From Schistocerca nitens (lineage: Eukaryota; Arthropoda; Insecta; Orthoptera; Acrididae): a stretch of DNA of 64,000 nt. Position numbers and translations under genes: made by a program. The notes beneath the pieces are model-generated. The model was not told where the DNA came from, searched no databases, and saw only the letters and a list, made by a program, of their open reading frames with translations. Below, in pieces: positions 21,759 to 33,749 of the stretch. Each line of letters begins with the position of its first letter. The stretch's first letter is position 1. The DNA lies in assembly GCF_023898315.1 (NCBI RefSeq), contig NC_064614.1:496574109-496638108 (forward strand). The letters run 5' to 3'.

Positions 21759-21791
21759 GGATCGCGCTTAGTTAGAACTAGAGCGCGATCC
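21759..21791. repeat. Perfect 10-bp stem-loop in the foreign insert
   Basis: GGATCGCGCT (21759-21768) and AGCGCGATCC (21782-21791) enclose a 13-base loop, TAGTTAGAACTAG, which is itself nearly palindromic. It sits about 140 bases upstream of the Arg-rich frame. The loop does not contain the NANTATTAC nonamer of most circular ssDNA virus origins, so an origin role is only suggested by position. Confidence 0.8.
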
Positions 21792-22974
21792 TCCAGCCCT
21801 GGCGGCAGCCAGGCGAAGCTCGTTCAAGGTCACCCGCCTTCAGTAGCTGCTGCGGCTAAGTGAAGACAGCCATGCATGAAGCCTCCTTGGTATTCCCCTA
21901 GTTCCTTATCCAGCTGTTCTTTGATACTATTGTGTAAAAAGTTGGAAAAAAATCTTGTGGGTACAGTTCTAGAGTGATATTCCTCTATAGTTGTCTGGAT
22001 CACTTTTGTCTCCTTTATAAAGTGGATTAATTATAGCTGTGGTCTATTCTTCTGGGAATTTTTCTGCTACACAATTTTTTTGTAAAATAATAAATAAAGA
22101 TGTCTGAGTTGTTTTACTTCCACATTTCTGCAAACACTTGATTTTCCCCACATGCTTTGTAGTTTCTCATTTCTGTAAGTGCAATTTCTATTTCTTGTAC
22201 AGTAGGTGGGTTTATATTTTCTGGTTTCATTTTTACGGGAGTGCTTGTTAAAAGCTTTTCATGTTCATCACAGTTCAAGAGCTTGTTGAATGCTTCTGCC
22301 ATGATTTCTGCATTTTCCTTGTTATTATGAGCTATTCTTCCATCTTTATTTCTCAGCAATAGTGTGGGAGCATTGTAATTACAGGAGTTTTCTTCAATGG
22401 AACTCAGTATATCCTTTTCATATTGCCACTCTGTTTTTCTGATAATCTGAGAGGACTTTTTTCTGATGTTTCTGAAGTTAGTTGAATTTTCTTCTGTTTT
22501 GTGAGTCTGAAATTTTGTCCAAGCTTGATGTCTTTCATCATGAACTTCGTCACAACGTTCTGTAGTCCGCCATGCATGTTTTTTACGTTGATTTACTGGA
22601 GCTGATTCTTCAGCACACTGTTTTAAATTGCTATTAGCAAGAGAAAGGACTGGAAAGGAAAGATATTTGGAAATAACATTTCTGAACAGAAAATGATTCA
22701 CTAAATAGAAAATGACTCATACACAATATGACAGACAAAAACAAACACAATGTTCAGCAAACTAACATACAAAAAACTTTTGTGATTCTAAATTGTTCAT
22801 CATTACCGGCACAGGTTGCTGAGGCACAAGCCTTTTGTGTCCGTATAGTTTCCAGATAGTGGTTGACACAGCCGAGGGAATACAACATGGTAACCAGAGG
22901 GTCTAAGTGGAATTTTTTCCATTTTTTCAATTTTTATGTTACTTCCACTGCAAATAAACTGAAATAACATTTTC

Positions 22975-23232
22975 ATGAAAACCATGAAAAGAAAGAGACA
23001 GGAAGATTTGTTCGAAGAGTATAACACAAAATACAGGAATGTTGTCATTACTTCATCAAAAACGTGGGAAATTTGGAACAACCTTACACAAAAAATTTTT
23101 GATGACGTGATGAAGTCTCAAGTGCAGGAGCACAAGTTTCTTCTGTTAACTGACTTGTGGGGAGAACTGCAAAATACCAGCTGCAGTTTTCTCTCTCTGT
23201 GTGACAGTGTTGCCAATGAATATATTTCATAG
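22975..23232 (+). CDS. Unrecognised small open frame, 85 codons
   Basis: The frame starts with a basic stretch (MKTMKRKRQEDLFEEYNTKY), continues with SSKTWEIWNNLTQKIF and ends at a TAG. Amino-acid composition is protein-like, with regularly spaced Trp, but I recognise no family. It lies between the RTE and a family A LINE, inside the host intron and antisense to the gene. It may be a fragment of a retrocopy or an unknown TE. No promoter or splice signals are evident. Confidence 0.25.
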   Translation: MKTMKRKRQEDLFEEYNTKYRNVVITSSKTWEIWNNLTQKIFDDVMKSQVQEHKFLLLTDLWGELQNTSCSFLSLCDSVANEYIS

Positions 23233-23769
23233 TTAAATTGAATTTGGTCAGTGTTCCCAACATTTTCTTTGTCCACATGGGACATAGTAAAAGTGTTATA
23301 ACTTCAACTCCTGATAATAACCATTTTTTTGTTCTTATTTTTAACCTATTTGGATTAAGTCAGTTACATAATTTACAAGTGGTATGTGCAAAAATATTTC
23401 AAAATGTTATCTAGGCCGTATTTCATTTTGATTCTTTATTCTGGTTTTTATTTTTAATGTGCTGAGTCTTCTAATACAAGTAGTTTTTTCTGAGCTGCTA
23501 ATCAATAATTAAACTTTTTACAGCAATATGACGCAGCAAATTTGTGTGAACTAATAATATTTATGGACTTACTTGTTAGTGACAATACTCACTACAAAGT
23601 CTGGCATCCCAACTTTTCAGAAGCATAGTTCAAATTCTGTGAAACTAAGAAACCTACATGATAATTAATGATAAAATTCAGAAGCCATTGAATTTTCCAT
23701 TGTATATTTTACCTCTGTGGTTGTTAGATTCAGATATTTTCCCATTATATTTTTGTTGACCTGAATTGT

Positions 23770-25912
23770 GACTGTTTGAATGGAGAGAAGTCTTCAGACA
23801 TAAAAGTGACTTTGGACATACCCCAAGGGAGTGTTATTAGGCCCATTACTTTTCACAGTATATAAAGTAGATAATGCTGAAACTTCCGTGAGGCTTTTCA
23901 CAGGTGACGCTGTTGTATACAGACATATCACTACAATAGAAAATTGTGAAACACAAGAAGGCCTGCAGAGGATTGACGCATTGTGTAGGGAGTGGCAATT
24001 GACGCTCAACATAAACAAATGTAATGTAGTGCATTTACCTGAAGAGAAATACCGATTATTGTATGATTAAATGTTCACATAAAATTCACAGGAAGCAGTT
24101 ATTTCTATAAAATATCTAGGAGTATGTGTATGGAGCTATTTAAAGTGAAACAACCTAATAAAATTCATCACAGGAAAGGCAGATACCAGACTGAAATTCA
24201 TTGGAAGAATCCTCAGAAAACATAGTCCAGTAACAAAGGAGGTAGCTTACAAAACTCTCATTCAACCAATATTTGAATACCGCTCATCAGTATGGGATCC
24301 GTACCAGGTAGGATTCATAGAGGAAAGAGAGAAGATTCAAACAGCAGAATGTTTCATTAAGGTTCATTTAGCAGAAAAGCATACCCTTTTAAAGGTTTCC
24401 ATTTCACTCAAGATATATTGTTTCAACAGTGCATATGGAGCACATGAAATGATTACATTTACAGATCAATATTTGGTTCTGAGATACCCATGCTGAAACA
24501 CCCATATTAGTATGTGGCGCAGCCTTCACAGACGGCAATGCAGGTGCTGTCTCTGGCATCCAGTCAATGCTACAGATGGCGAATACTATTCTGGGCCATG
24601 TTATGCCATGCCTGCATGACCTGAACACATATTTATGTATAAGTTGTCAGTTGAAGAGTCGCATGAGTCACTTCTTGCCCCATAATCTCCCACATGTGCT
24701 TGATTGGAGACAAGTCCAGAGATTGTGCATGCCAGGGAAGTTCCTACACATCTCACAGAGAATTTTGAGTTTCATGAGCAGTGTGTGGCCAAGCATTATC
24801 CTATTGGAGCAACACATCACCTTCCTGCTGTACAAACAGCAAAAGAATGGATCTAACAACATTCTGCACATATGGAGCACTGTTTAGCTTCTCCTCCAGA
24901 AGCACCAAAGGTGAGCAAGAGTTGTAGCTTATCACACACCAGACCATAAAGGCTCGGGTGCAGCCAGTGTGTCCCGGATGAATGCACCCTACCAGAAGAT
25001 GCTCAACAGGTCTATGTCATACTTGGAAAAGACAATCGCTTGCGTGCACACAAAATCATCGCTGAAGACCGCACTGCATGATTCCATGTTTCAAGTGATC
25101 CTCTGATGACACTAGTCAAGCCGCGCACATTGACGCTGTGATGTGAGTGCAAGACGGGCTAAAGATGTGTGTGCCCATAGTCCCACTGCAAATAACTGGT
25201 TTGAAACAGTTTGTGTTGACACATCTGGGCTCACAAGACCTCTTATCTTTGCTGTGGTAGCTATAAAATTTGCTGCTGCAGTCCTACAATATGATGATCC
25301 TCAAGGGCATCTGTGCTGTGTGGGCATCCAATGAGAATGTTCACGTAATCATCGATACCAGCATCATTGTACAACTGATGCAGTACATCCAATTTGCATG
25401 ACAGTTCTCCAAAAGGACTGTCCGGCCACTCGAAAGACCAGAATTTGACCCCTTTCAATCTCACTCAGTTGGCTACGGGAAGCACAATTGCATCTCTGTG
25501 GCATGGTTGCCTGCCTGCTTCACATGTTTGCACCACACTTAGCCTCCTGGCTGTGAGCATCCCTATTACAGAGTAAACACAGACAGCACTCTGGTAGCTA
25601 CATCACTGTGTTATCTGTTGGAGGGCAATGTTCAAACCATTATCAGCACATCTACTATCCCCATGTGGTATGTGCCGTTACTGGATCAAAATCAATGTCA
25701 TCTTTCCAAATGTACTGATCTTTTCTTCTTCTTTTTGACAGTGTATATTGATTCCTTCTAAGTATATCTCACAAAAAGACCGTGAAGATAATTAGATTTG
25801 ATTCCACACGGAGGCTTACTGTTAATGGTTCTACCTGCAAATTATTTGTGTGCATAACAGGAAAGGGGGATGTGACAGTGGTACACAGTAGGTGTAGGTG
25901 TAGATGTAGATA
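23770..25912 (+). mobile_element. Family A LINE 3' half, split by a Tc1-like element
   Basis: Frames from about 23770 show IPQGSVI (motif B region), then an FTGDAV variant in place of FADDAV, then CREWQLTLNINKCNVVH and LKFIGRILRKHSPVTKEVAY up to about 24390. The matching 3' UTR and (GTAGATG)n tail reappear at about 25745-25912. The roughly 1.3 kb between is unrelated and carries Tc1 traces. Both catalytic-motif loss and stops show it is dead. Confidence 0.75.
24480..25700 (-). mobile_element. Tc1-like transposon relic inside the LINE
   Basis: On the minus strand, broken frames spell QQDNAWPHTA (near 24820), ELPWHAQSLDLSPIKHMWEIMG (near 24720-24660), then QAWHNMAQNSIRHL and DARDSTCIAVCEGCATY near 24500. 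This is the DNARPHTA...WPA.SPDL.PIEH.WD catalytic C-terminal region of Tc1 transposases. The N-terminal half is too decayed to read. Inverted repeats could not be delimited. Confidence 0.7.
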
Positions 25913-25915
25913 TAA

Positions 25916-27430
25916 TATTCATTCCCCAACGTGGCCTACTTTATTAATTAATTAAGCCATCCATTAAGATTTTTGCATAATTTACCCTAACTTTCAATAA
26001 GGCAATTGTACTTGTAAATATGGTATTCCTAGTGCAGACGCATAAAATGGTTCCACAAACTTTTCTAAGTATCTATAGCACCACATATTTCATAAATTTT
26101 TTGATAATACTTGTAGTCCATCCTAATTAGCAAAATCAAACATAGCAGATTTACAAATTATGCAAAATCAAACATAGCAGATTTACAAATTATTATGTAG
26201 TTTCCAAATAACAGTTTGTGCATACAACAGTTTTTAAATAATTGGACGTAACCCAAAATGGTCTCGGTTGAGATAGTAAATGAACAATACCTATCTCAAG
26301 TCCCAGATATGTTACCAACCATGCAATATCTATGTGTAAGTGTTTGGTAAAAAGTCTGGATCAAATATCTACTACTTAACATCTGGAGTTGTGCAGTGGC
26401 TGGTTCATCAGTCAATTCTTTCACAGATTATAAAGAATGTAGTGACCAGTCGAGGAAACATAATTTATTTACCTTGTTGCAAATCAATTTTGACTAATAT
26501 CAATCATCATCGGTGCATTTTTCTAACCGATACATGCCATAAGTAGAGGTACTGTCTTTGGCAGATTTCTATTATGAAAATTCTTTATAATTTTACATTC
26601 CACGGTCGCTGCACAGAAAGGGAACCTTATGGAGCCCAACATTCAAAATCTTTCACAGATGTTATTGTATTGAAAACATTAACATGTGTACTGTACTTTC
26701 CATTATGCTACCACTGTGTTAAGCCTTTATTGTTTTCACTGATTATGGTTTTATTTTGTTGTGATTGTGTTACTAAGGTTACGTCTGGATACAGCAGTGT
26801 GAGGTCTCTACTAGTGTAAGTCATGTGAATATAAAACCATACCTGACCATCACATTGTTTATGGTTCTAATAAATGTAAAAAGAGCTACTTAACTGTAAT
26901 ATCTGTGCAGTGCACATAATTTAAAATACTTTTCAGCTACGAGACTCTGAGAACTTATCAGGATATGCAAGAAGCGAACTGTTACACATACACTGGTCTG
27001 TTATATATTTGTTCACTTCCTCCACAAGCCCATGTGCCTTCTGATGAATGGTATTACTTTTCTTGTAATATGCCTGGAAGAAATGTCCTATTCAGCCTTA
27101 AGTATGCTGATAAATGTAATCAAAGCTATGAAATTGTCCTGGTCAACCGCTTTAGATGCTTCTAGTGCTCACGTTTGAAGATGCCAATAGTGAACAACAG
27201 ATCCACAACCTCTTGCCTTCTCAATTTGCGAAATTATGTACTCTTTTAAAATTTTTTTACTTATGTCAGACTGTTTCCATTGAAGTGAGCTCAATCTCAC
27301 CTTTTGCTAGTCACATAACTTATTATTACCTTCCAATTTGCATTTACTTCATATGCATTTAAAGTGCCCAAAAGTTTGCTCTAGGCGTTGATGCCACTAT
27401 AGTAATAGTCTTCATAAATGTTCTCCAATA
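25916..27430. other. AT-rich intronic stretch with a 32-base tandem duplication
   Basis: No gene or TE recognised. A 32-base unit (GCAAAATCAAACATAGCAG...) is repeated exactly twice in tandem at 26130-26161 and 26162-26193, a recent local duplication. Confidence 0.6.
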
Positions 27431-27436
27431 TTTTTT

Positions 27437-30400
27437 ATTTATTTATTTATTTATTGTTCTGTGGGACCAAATTAAGGAGAAGTCTCCATGGTCATGGAAT
27501 GAGTCAATACATGAAATTATAACACGATAGTAGAAACAGATAAAATGAAATGTAAGAAACGTATTCAGGCGACAATCCTTAAGTTTAAATAAAGAAAATC
27601 AACAATGTAACACTGGAATTTGCTTAATTTTTCAGCTCTTCCAGGAGTTCCTCGACAGAATAGAAGGAGTGAGCCATGAGGAAACTCTTCAGTTTAGACT
27701 TAAAAGTGTTTGGGCTACTGCTAAGATTTTTGAGTTCTTGTGGTAGCTTATTGAAAATGGATGCAGCAGAATAGTGCACTCCTTTCTGCACAAGAGTCAA
27801 GGAAGTGCATTCCACATGCAGACTTGATTTCTGCCTAGTATTAACTGAGTGAAAGCTGCAAACTCTTGGGAATAAGCTAATATTGCTAACAACAAATGAC
27901 ATTAAAGAAATTATATACTGTAAGGGCAATGTCAGAATTCCCAGACTATTGAATAGGGGTCAATAAGAGGTTCTTGAACTTACACCACATATAGCTCGAA
28001 CAGCCCATTTTTGAGCCAAAAATACCCTTTTTGAATCAGAAGAATTACCCCAAAAAAATAATTCCATATGACATAAGCATATGAAAATATGCGAAGTAGA
28101 CTACTTTTTGTGTTGAACTGTCACTTATTTCAGATACTGTTCTAATGGTAAATAAAGCAGCATCTAGTTTCTGAACAAGCTCCTGAACATGGGCTTTCCA
28201 CAACAGCTTACTATCTATCCGAATGCCTAGGAACTTGATCTGTTCCGTCTCGCTTATAATATGCCCATTCTGTCAGATCAAAATATCGGTTCTTGTTGAA
28301 TTGGGAGTTAGAAACTGTAAAAACTGAGTCTTACTGTGATTTAGCATCAAATTATTTTCCACAAGCCACGAACTTAATTCATGAACTACATTATTTGATA
28401 ATGTTTCAATATTACATACAAGATCCTTCACTACCAAACTGGTGTCATCAGCAAACAGAAATATTTTTGAATCACCTGTAGTACTAGAAGGCATATCATT
28501 TATATAAATAAGAAACAGCAGTGGCCCCAGCACCGACCCTTGGGGAACGCCCCACATAACAGTGCCCCACTGGGACTGATCATCACTACCACTCTCAATA
28601 TTGCGGAGAATTACCTTCTGCCTTCTGTTCATAAAGTAAGAGGCGAACCAATTGTAAGCTACTCCCCTTACTCCATAATGGTCCAATTTCTGCAGTAATA
28701 TTTTGAGGTCAACACAGTCATAAGGCTTCGTTAAATCAAAGGAAACACCTAGCGTTCGCAACCTTTTATTTAATCCGTCCAAAACCTCACAGAGAAAAGA
28801 TAATATAGCATTTTCAGTTGTTAAACCATTTCTAAAACCAAACTGTACATTTGACAGCAAATTATGTGAATTTAAATGCTCCAGTAACCTTGTATATACA
28901 ACCTTCTCGATAACTTTAGCAAACACCGATGGAATAGAAATAGGTCTATAATTGTCAACATTATCCCTGTCTCCCTTTTTATGAAGTGGCTTCACTACAG
29001 AGTACTTAAATTGGTCAGGAAACTGACCACTCCTAAAGGAAAAGTTACAGATATGGCTAAGTACTGGGCTAACATACATAGAACAGTACTTCGGTATTCT
29101 GCTAGATACCCGGTCATATCCATGAGAGTTCTTGGTCTTTAGTGATTTAATTATTAACTCAATCTCCCTCTTGTCAGTATCATGGAGGAGCATTTCAGGT
29201 AACAGTCTCTGAACACTTTTTTCTACAAGCGCTATATGATTCCCTGTTGGGACTAGGTTTCTATTTAGTTCAGCTGCTACATTCAGAAAGTGATTATTAA
29301 ATACTGTACATATATGCGACTTATCAGTAACACAGACATTCCCACTACACACTGATTCTATATCCTTGACCTGTCTCTGCAGACCAGCCACTTCCTTTAC
29401 GACTGACCATATGGTTTTAATTTTATCCCGAGACTTAGCTATTCTATCTACATACCACATACTTTTTTGCCTTCCTAATAACTTTTTTAAACATCTTACA
29501 ATACTGTTTGTAATGGGCTGCTGCATTTAGATTTTGACTGCTTCTAACGTTTTGATATAATTGCCACTTTGTTCTACAGGATATTCTTATCCCTCTAGTC
29601 AGCCACCCAGGCTGCCTGTTTGTGCTAGTACCCTGTTTTGAACGTTCTAACGGAAAGCAACTTTCAAAGAGCACGAGAAAAGTCTTGAGGAAAGCATTAT
29701 ATTTATCGTCTACTGTATCAGCACTATAAACATCTTGCCACTCTTGTTCCTTGATAAGGTTTACAAAGGTCTCTACAGCAACTGGATCAGCATTCCTAAA
29801 AAGTTGATAACTATATTTAACATGTGTTGCAGCACAAAAATCTTTTAGAGTTAAAACTTGTGCATCTTGATCTGAAAGGCCATTCACCTTTCTGCTAACA
29901 GAATGCGCTTCTAGTAATGAGGAATGAACAAAAATGTTGTCTATGGTTGTTCTACTGTTCCCTTGCACTCTTGTTGGAAAGAATACGGTTTGCATAAGAT
30001 TATATGAATTAAGGAGGTCTACCAGCATCCTTTTCCTTGCACAATCACTTATACAATTAATATTGAAGTCACCACATATAACTAACTTTTTGTATTTCCT
30101 ATAAAGTGAACCAAGAACCTCCTCTAGCTTTAGCAAAAATGTTGTGAAATCGGAGTCTGGGGATCTATAAATAACAACAGTTAGAAGTTTAACTCCACCA
30201 AATTTAACCACACCTGCACAACATTCAAACACCTTTTCAGTGCAGTACTTTGAAACATCAATTGACTCAAATGGGATACCGTTTTTCACATACATGGGTA
30301 CTCCCCCACACCGCAAAGAGCTCCTAGAAAAGCTGCCAGCCAACCTGTATCCTGGTAAAGGAAGCCTCTGAATTATCTCCTTATTTAAGAAGTGTTCTTT

Positions 30401-30738
30401 TATACCAATAATTTCAGTCAACTTCTATAAGCAGTTCACTAACTTTATCTCTAATAACTTGTATATTTTGATGAAATATACTAATTCCCTCATTACTCGG
30501 ATACCTAAGCTTTGTTGAAAGTGGTTTCTTTGTTAGAGAGACTTCCCTTAAGCAGGAATACCTATCAGCTGACTTCAATCTAAAAAAGGTGCAGCTCTAA
30601 CACCCACTAGTACAGGAATTTTGTCATTAGGTGAAGATCGTACATAGTCACTTCCCCTTGAGTGTTCCTGTTGCTCTGGAGAGGAAAGTTTCATACTGTT
30701 GGATGAGACAGCTTGAGGTATGGGATCTAAGAATAATT
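27437..30738 (-). mobile_element. CR1-group LINE, family B1 copy 1, near complete ORF2
   Basis: Reading leftwards, it starts near 30738, covers the end of an upstream coding part, an AP endonuclease, reverse transcriptase and C-terminal region, then a 3' UTR with TGGTCCCACAGAAC and an (AAAT)n tail at 27437-27455. A second copy lies at 56215-58980. Its 5' end meets a plus-strand LINE head to head. Confidence 0.88.
27624..30600 (-). pseudogene. Family B1 LINE ORF2 with few disabling changes
   Basis: Endonuclease: FHQNIQ near 30475, then (after a small gap and frameshift at about 30421) KEHFLNKEI, YRSPDSDF, ICGDFNIN and LSDQDAQVL. Reverse transcriptase: VKPLHKKGDRDNVDNYRPIS, NVQFGFRNGLTTENA, SFDLTKPYDCVD (motif A), VPQGSVLGPLLFLIYINDM (motif B) and FLFADDTSLV (motif C). 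The C-terminal part is IKFLGIRIDSKL, SYGIIFWGNSS and the 27929-27624 segment. A single-base shift in an A run at about 29465, a TGA near 28274 and a TGA near 27964 are the main breaks after the endonuclease start. Otherwise the frame is continuous for more than 900 codons, so this is among the youngest copies here. Confidence 0.88.
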
Positions 30739-30739
30739 A

Positions 30740-33700
30740 GAGTTGACCAAACCAGCTGACATAATCTGCCTCTCTGAACACCATGTGACCACTGGTATAG
30801 ATATGTTAAACGTTATAGGATTCAAGTTAGCTTCTTATCTCTGTAGATAAAATATGGAAAAAGGAATAGTTGCCACATTTGTCAGAAAGTGTTTTAATTT
30901 CAAGAATACTGTTATTAATAAATTTTGCTCTGAGCAGCACTGAGAAGCTGGTGCGACAGAAGTAGTATTATATAATACGTCCTTTATAATAGTAAATATG
31001 TACAGAGCACCTTCAGGAAACTTTAACAGCTTCATAAAAAAATTTGGAAACTCTGTTGTCCCACCTTGCAGTAAAAAACAAGGAGATAGTGGTTGCTGAT
31101 GTTTTGATGTGGATTTATTGAATTGATCGGTCAGTGGACAATTATTGCCATCAGTAACACTGTCATTCAATTTCATTTCTACTGCGAACTTTGCAACTAG
31201 GGTACGTACGTGCTCCAAGACTGCTATTGATAATACCTTTGTAGACAAGTTTAACAGAAAAAAGAGTCACATCACAATACCAATAGCAAATTGGCTATCC
31301 GACCATGACTTGCAGCATCTAGTGTTAAATGCTGAAACTTGTCAGGATAAAAAATATATATATATTAAGGAGGGTAATAAATCAGTAAAAAATTGAGAAT
31401 TTTAGGAGACCGCTTAAAGACATAAACTGGATAGCTGTTTACAATACTTCTGACTCAAATGGAAAATACAAAGCATTAAACAATAAAGCCACTTCCTCTT
31501 TTGAAAATTGTTTTCCCCTGAAGATAACTCTCACAAAACAGAAGTCTAAAAATAAACCATGGATTACACAAGGAATAAAGATATCATGTGGGACAAAAAG
31601 GAGACTGTATCCACTGTCTAGGAACAGCTCTAATGTTGGCATTGTAGTGCATCACAAAGAATACTGCAAAATATTGAGGTATGTAATCCAGAAATCTAAG
31701 CAGTTTTATTATCTGGCAACAAAATAAAAACTACAAGGAATATAGTCAAGACAGAGATAGGTGGGGTTGAAAAAGAAAAGGAACAAATAATTCTAAAAAT
31801 AAATGAGACATTGGTAACAAGTGCATGTAAGTTGCAAACTGCTTAAACAAATATTTTGGTTCTGTTACTGAGAGCTTGGGGTTATCAGGTTCAGTAAACA
31901 GAGCAATGGACTGCCTGAGATCAGTCTTTACAAATAACTTCAGTAAAATGGAAATGACAGTCACGTCTCCCAAAGAAGTATCATCCATCATAAGATCCTT
32001 AAAATCAAAGTATTCTAGTGGTTATAACAACATATCAATGAAGTTAATCAAAGAGTGCTCGCGTGAGTTGAGTTCTTTCTTCAGCTATTTGTGTAATCAA
32101 TCTCTTATCAGCAGAACCTTTCCTCTCTGGCTAAAATATGCTGAAGTTAAGCATCTTTACAAGAAGGGGGATACAGAGAGAGGATTCAGAGAGATTGTCA
32201 ACCATCAACCAATTTTGCCGGCTTTTTCAAAAATATTTGAAGAGGTAGTGTTCAAGTGTCTCCTTAAGCATCCGACTGCAAATAATGTATTGCCCAAGTC
32301 ACAGTTTGGGTTCCTTAAGGTTCAAAATGGCTCTAAGCACTATGGGACTTAACATCTGAGGTCATCAATCCCCTGGACTTAAAACTAATTAAACCTAACT
32401 AACCTAAGGACATCACACACATCCATGCCCAAGGCAGGATTCGAACCTGCGACCGTAGCAGCAGCGTGGTTCCAGACTGAAGCGCCTAGAACCGCTTGGC
32501 CACAGCAGCAGTCAGTCCTTAAGGGTTCCGACATAGAGAAGGCTATTCAAACATACAGTGAAAATGTCCTTAATTCATTAGATAACAAATCTGAGGCTAC
32601 CGGCATTTTCTGTGACATGTCAAAAGTCTTTCACCATATGAATCACAGCACTCTCTTAAGCAAATTAGAATATTATGGTTTACCCAGTAGTACTGCGAAA
32701 CGGTTCACTCTTACCTAAATAACAGGAAGCAAAGCATGTTGTAGTGAAATAGCTGTATAGTTAGGAGTCAATCTTCATCTGACTGGGAATTAATTACTCG
32801 TGTTCTTCAAGGCTCCATCTTGGTCCATTGTGTTTTCTTGTGTTTTTCTTTTCTTCTGTTATGTTGCCAGATGCAAAGTTTGTTTTGTTTGCAGGTGATA
32901 CAAACATTGCAATAAGTAGCAAGTCAAGTACAGATTTAGGAATGGTGACTACTCAAATTTTCACTACATTAGTAAGTTGTTTAAAGCTAATTTACTGTCA
33001 CTGAACTTTGAAATGACCAACTATAAGCAGTTCAGGACATGTAGAGATTTCCTTACAGCATGTATGTAAGACATGAAGACATGCAGATAGAAGAGGTTGA
33101 CAGTGATTCTGGGACTGCAGCTCGATAATAAATTCAGTTGGGAAGGGCATGCCACAGAATTGCTGAAGTACCTAATCAAGTTTATATTTGCAGTGAAATG
33201 ATGTCAGATGTAGGAGATACATCTATATAAAAAAAAAAAAAAACCTTACACATTTTGCTTACTTTCATTCTATTATGTCATACGGGATCATATTCTGGGG
33301 TAACTTGTTAAACCAAGCAAAAGTTTTTAGTGTGCAAAAAGCAAGTAATAAGATTCATTTGTGGTGTAAATTCAAGATCATCATGCAGAAATCTGTTCAG
33401 GGAACTTTGTATTCTAACCACTGCTTCTTAGCATATTTATTCCTTAATGGAATTTGTTGCAAGTAATATGTCTCTACTTCCAACCAACAGCTCAACAGTT
33501 CAAAACAGCATAACTATGTTTGATTCTAACAGCATATTAATTCTGTAAATATTAGCAGCTCCACCTCACTGTAATGTATTCACATATTTTGACAACCTTC
33601 TGACAAATGATCAGGGTAGTGAGTAGTAAATTCAAATTTTTTATGCTTTTTATTTTAGATTTTCTGACTTGTTCCACAGCCACGAGAATCATCTCATGTT

Positions 33701-33748
33701 TGGGTCTATGGAACGAAAACTGAATCTAATCTAATATATCTAATCTGA
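30740..33748 (+). mobile_element. CR1-group LINE, family B2, decayed, split by a SINE
   Basis: Plus-strand traces: ADIICLSEHHVTT (about 30757), MYRAPSGNFNSF, IANWLSDHDLQHLVL near 31285, SIIRSLKSKYSSGYNNIS near 31985, LYKKGDTE near 32155, SQFGFLK, then after the SINE EATGIFCDMSKVFHHMNH near 32590 (motif A). Later come FVLFAGDTNIAIS near 32878 (FAGD in place of FADD) and MSYGIIFWGNL near 33275. The 3' end has GACTTGTTCCACAGCCACGAG and a (TCTAA)n tail at about 33722-33748. Many stops; inactive. Confidence 0.8.
32321..32515 (-). repeat. tRNA-derived SINE (family S1) in LINE B2, with duplications
   Basis: A 9-base duplication, TCCTTAAGG, flanks it (32312-32320 and 32516-32524). On the minus strand it begins with an A-box-like GGCCAAGCGGTTCTAGGCGC, has a B box GCAGGTTCGAATCCTGC and ends with TGATGACCTCAGATGTTAAG, TCCCATAGTGC and GAACC. 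The insertion lies within the B2 reverse transcriptase between SQFGFLK and motif A. Confidence 0.9.
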
Positions 33749-33749
33749 A

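Larger units (their letters stand above)
21380..21868 (-). other. Foreign insert within the RTE: candidate endogenous small-DNA-virus fragment
   Basis: About 490 bases interrupt the RTE reading between its QGGF motif (about 21885) and TLKLIMAYY (about 21350). The insert is visibly richer in G and C than its surroundings, especially at 21620-21860. It contains a hairpin and, downstream of it on the minus strand, an ATG starting a frame with a strongly basic N-terminus. That order (stem-loop intergenic region, then a basic capsid-like frame) resembles circular Rep-encoding ssDNA viruses. A fragment of an unrelated host promoter and first exon is the main alternative. Confidence 0.4.
20722..22670 (-). 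mobile_element. RTE-clade LINE reverse transcriptase region, interrupted by foreign DNA
   Basis: Minus-strand coding runs from a linker (KKHAWRTTERCDEVHDERHQ near 22580) through NYKACGENQVFAEMWK, INPLYKGDKSDPDNYRGISL and QGGF near 21885. After a gap it resumes with LKLIMAYYCKRNKT, LTFIDVKKAYDSVH (motif A), NQGDGLSPLLFNCALE (motif B), GFADDLTLL (motif C) and FKYLGEIT. These are RTE-clade signatures. Stops and frameshifts interrupt it. The gap at about 21380-21868 contains unrelated sequence. Confidence 0.8.

Noticed and set aside
26130-26193. Tandem duplication as a possible satellite array
   Set aside because: Only two copies of a 32-base unit; a local duplication rather than a satellite.
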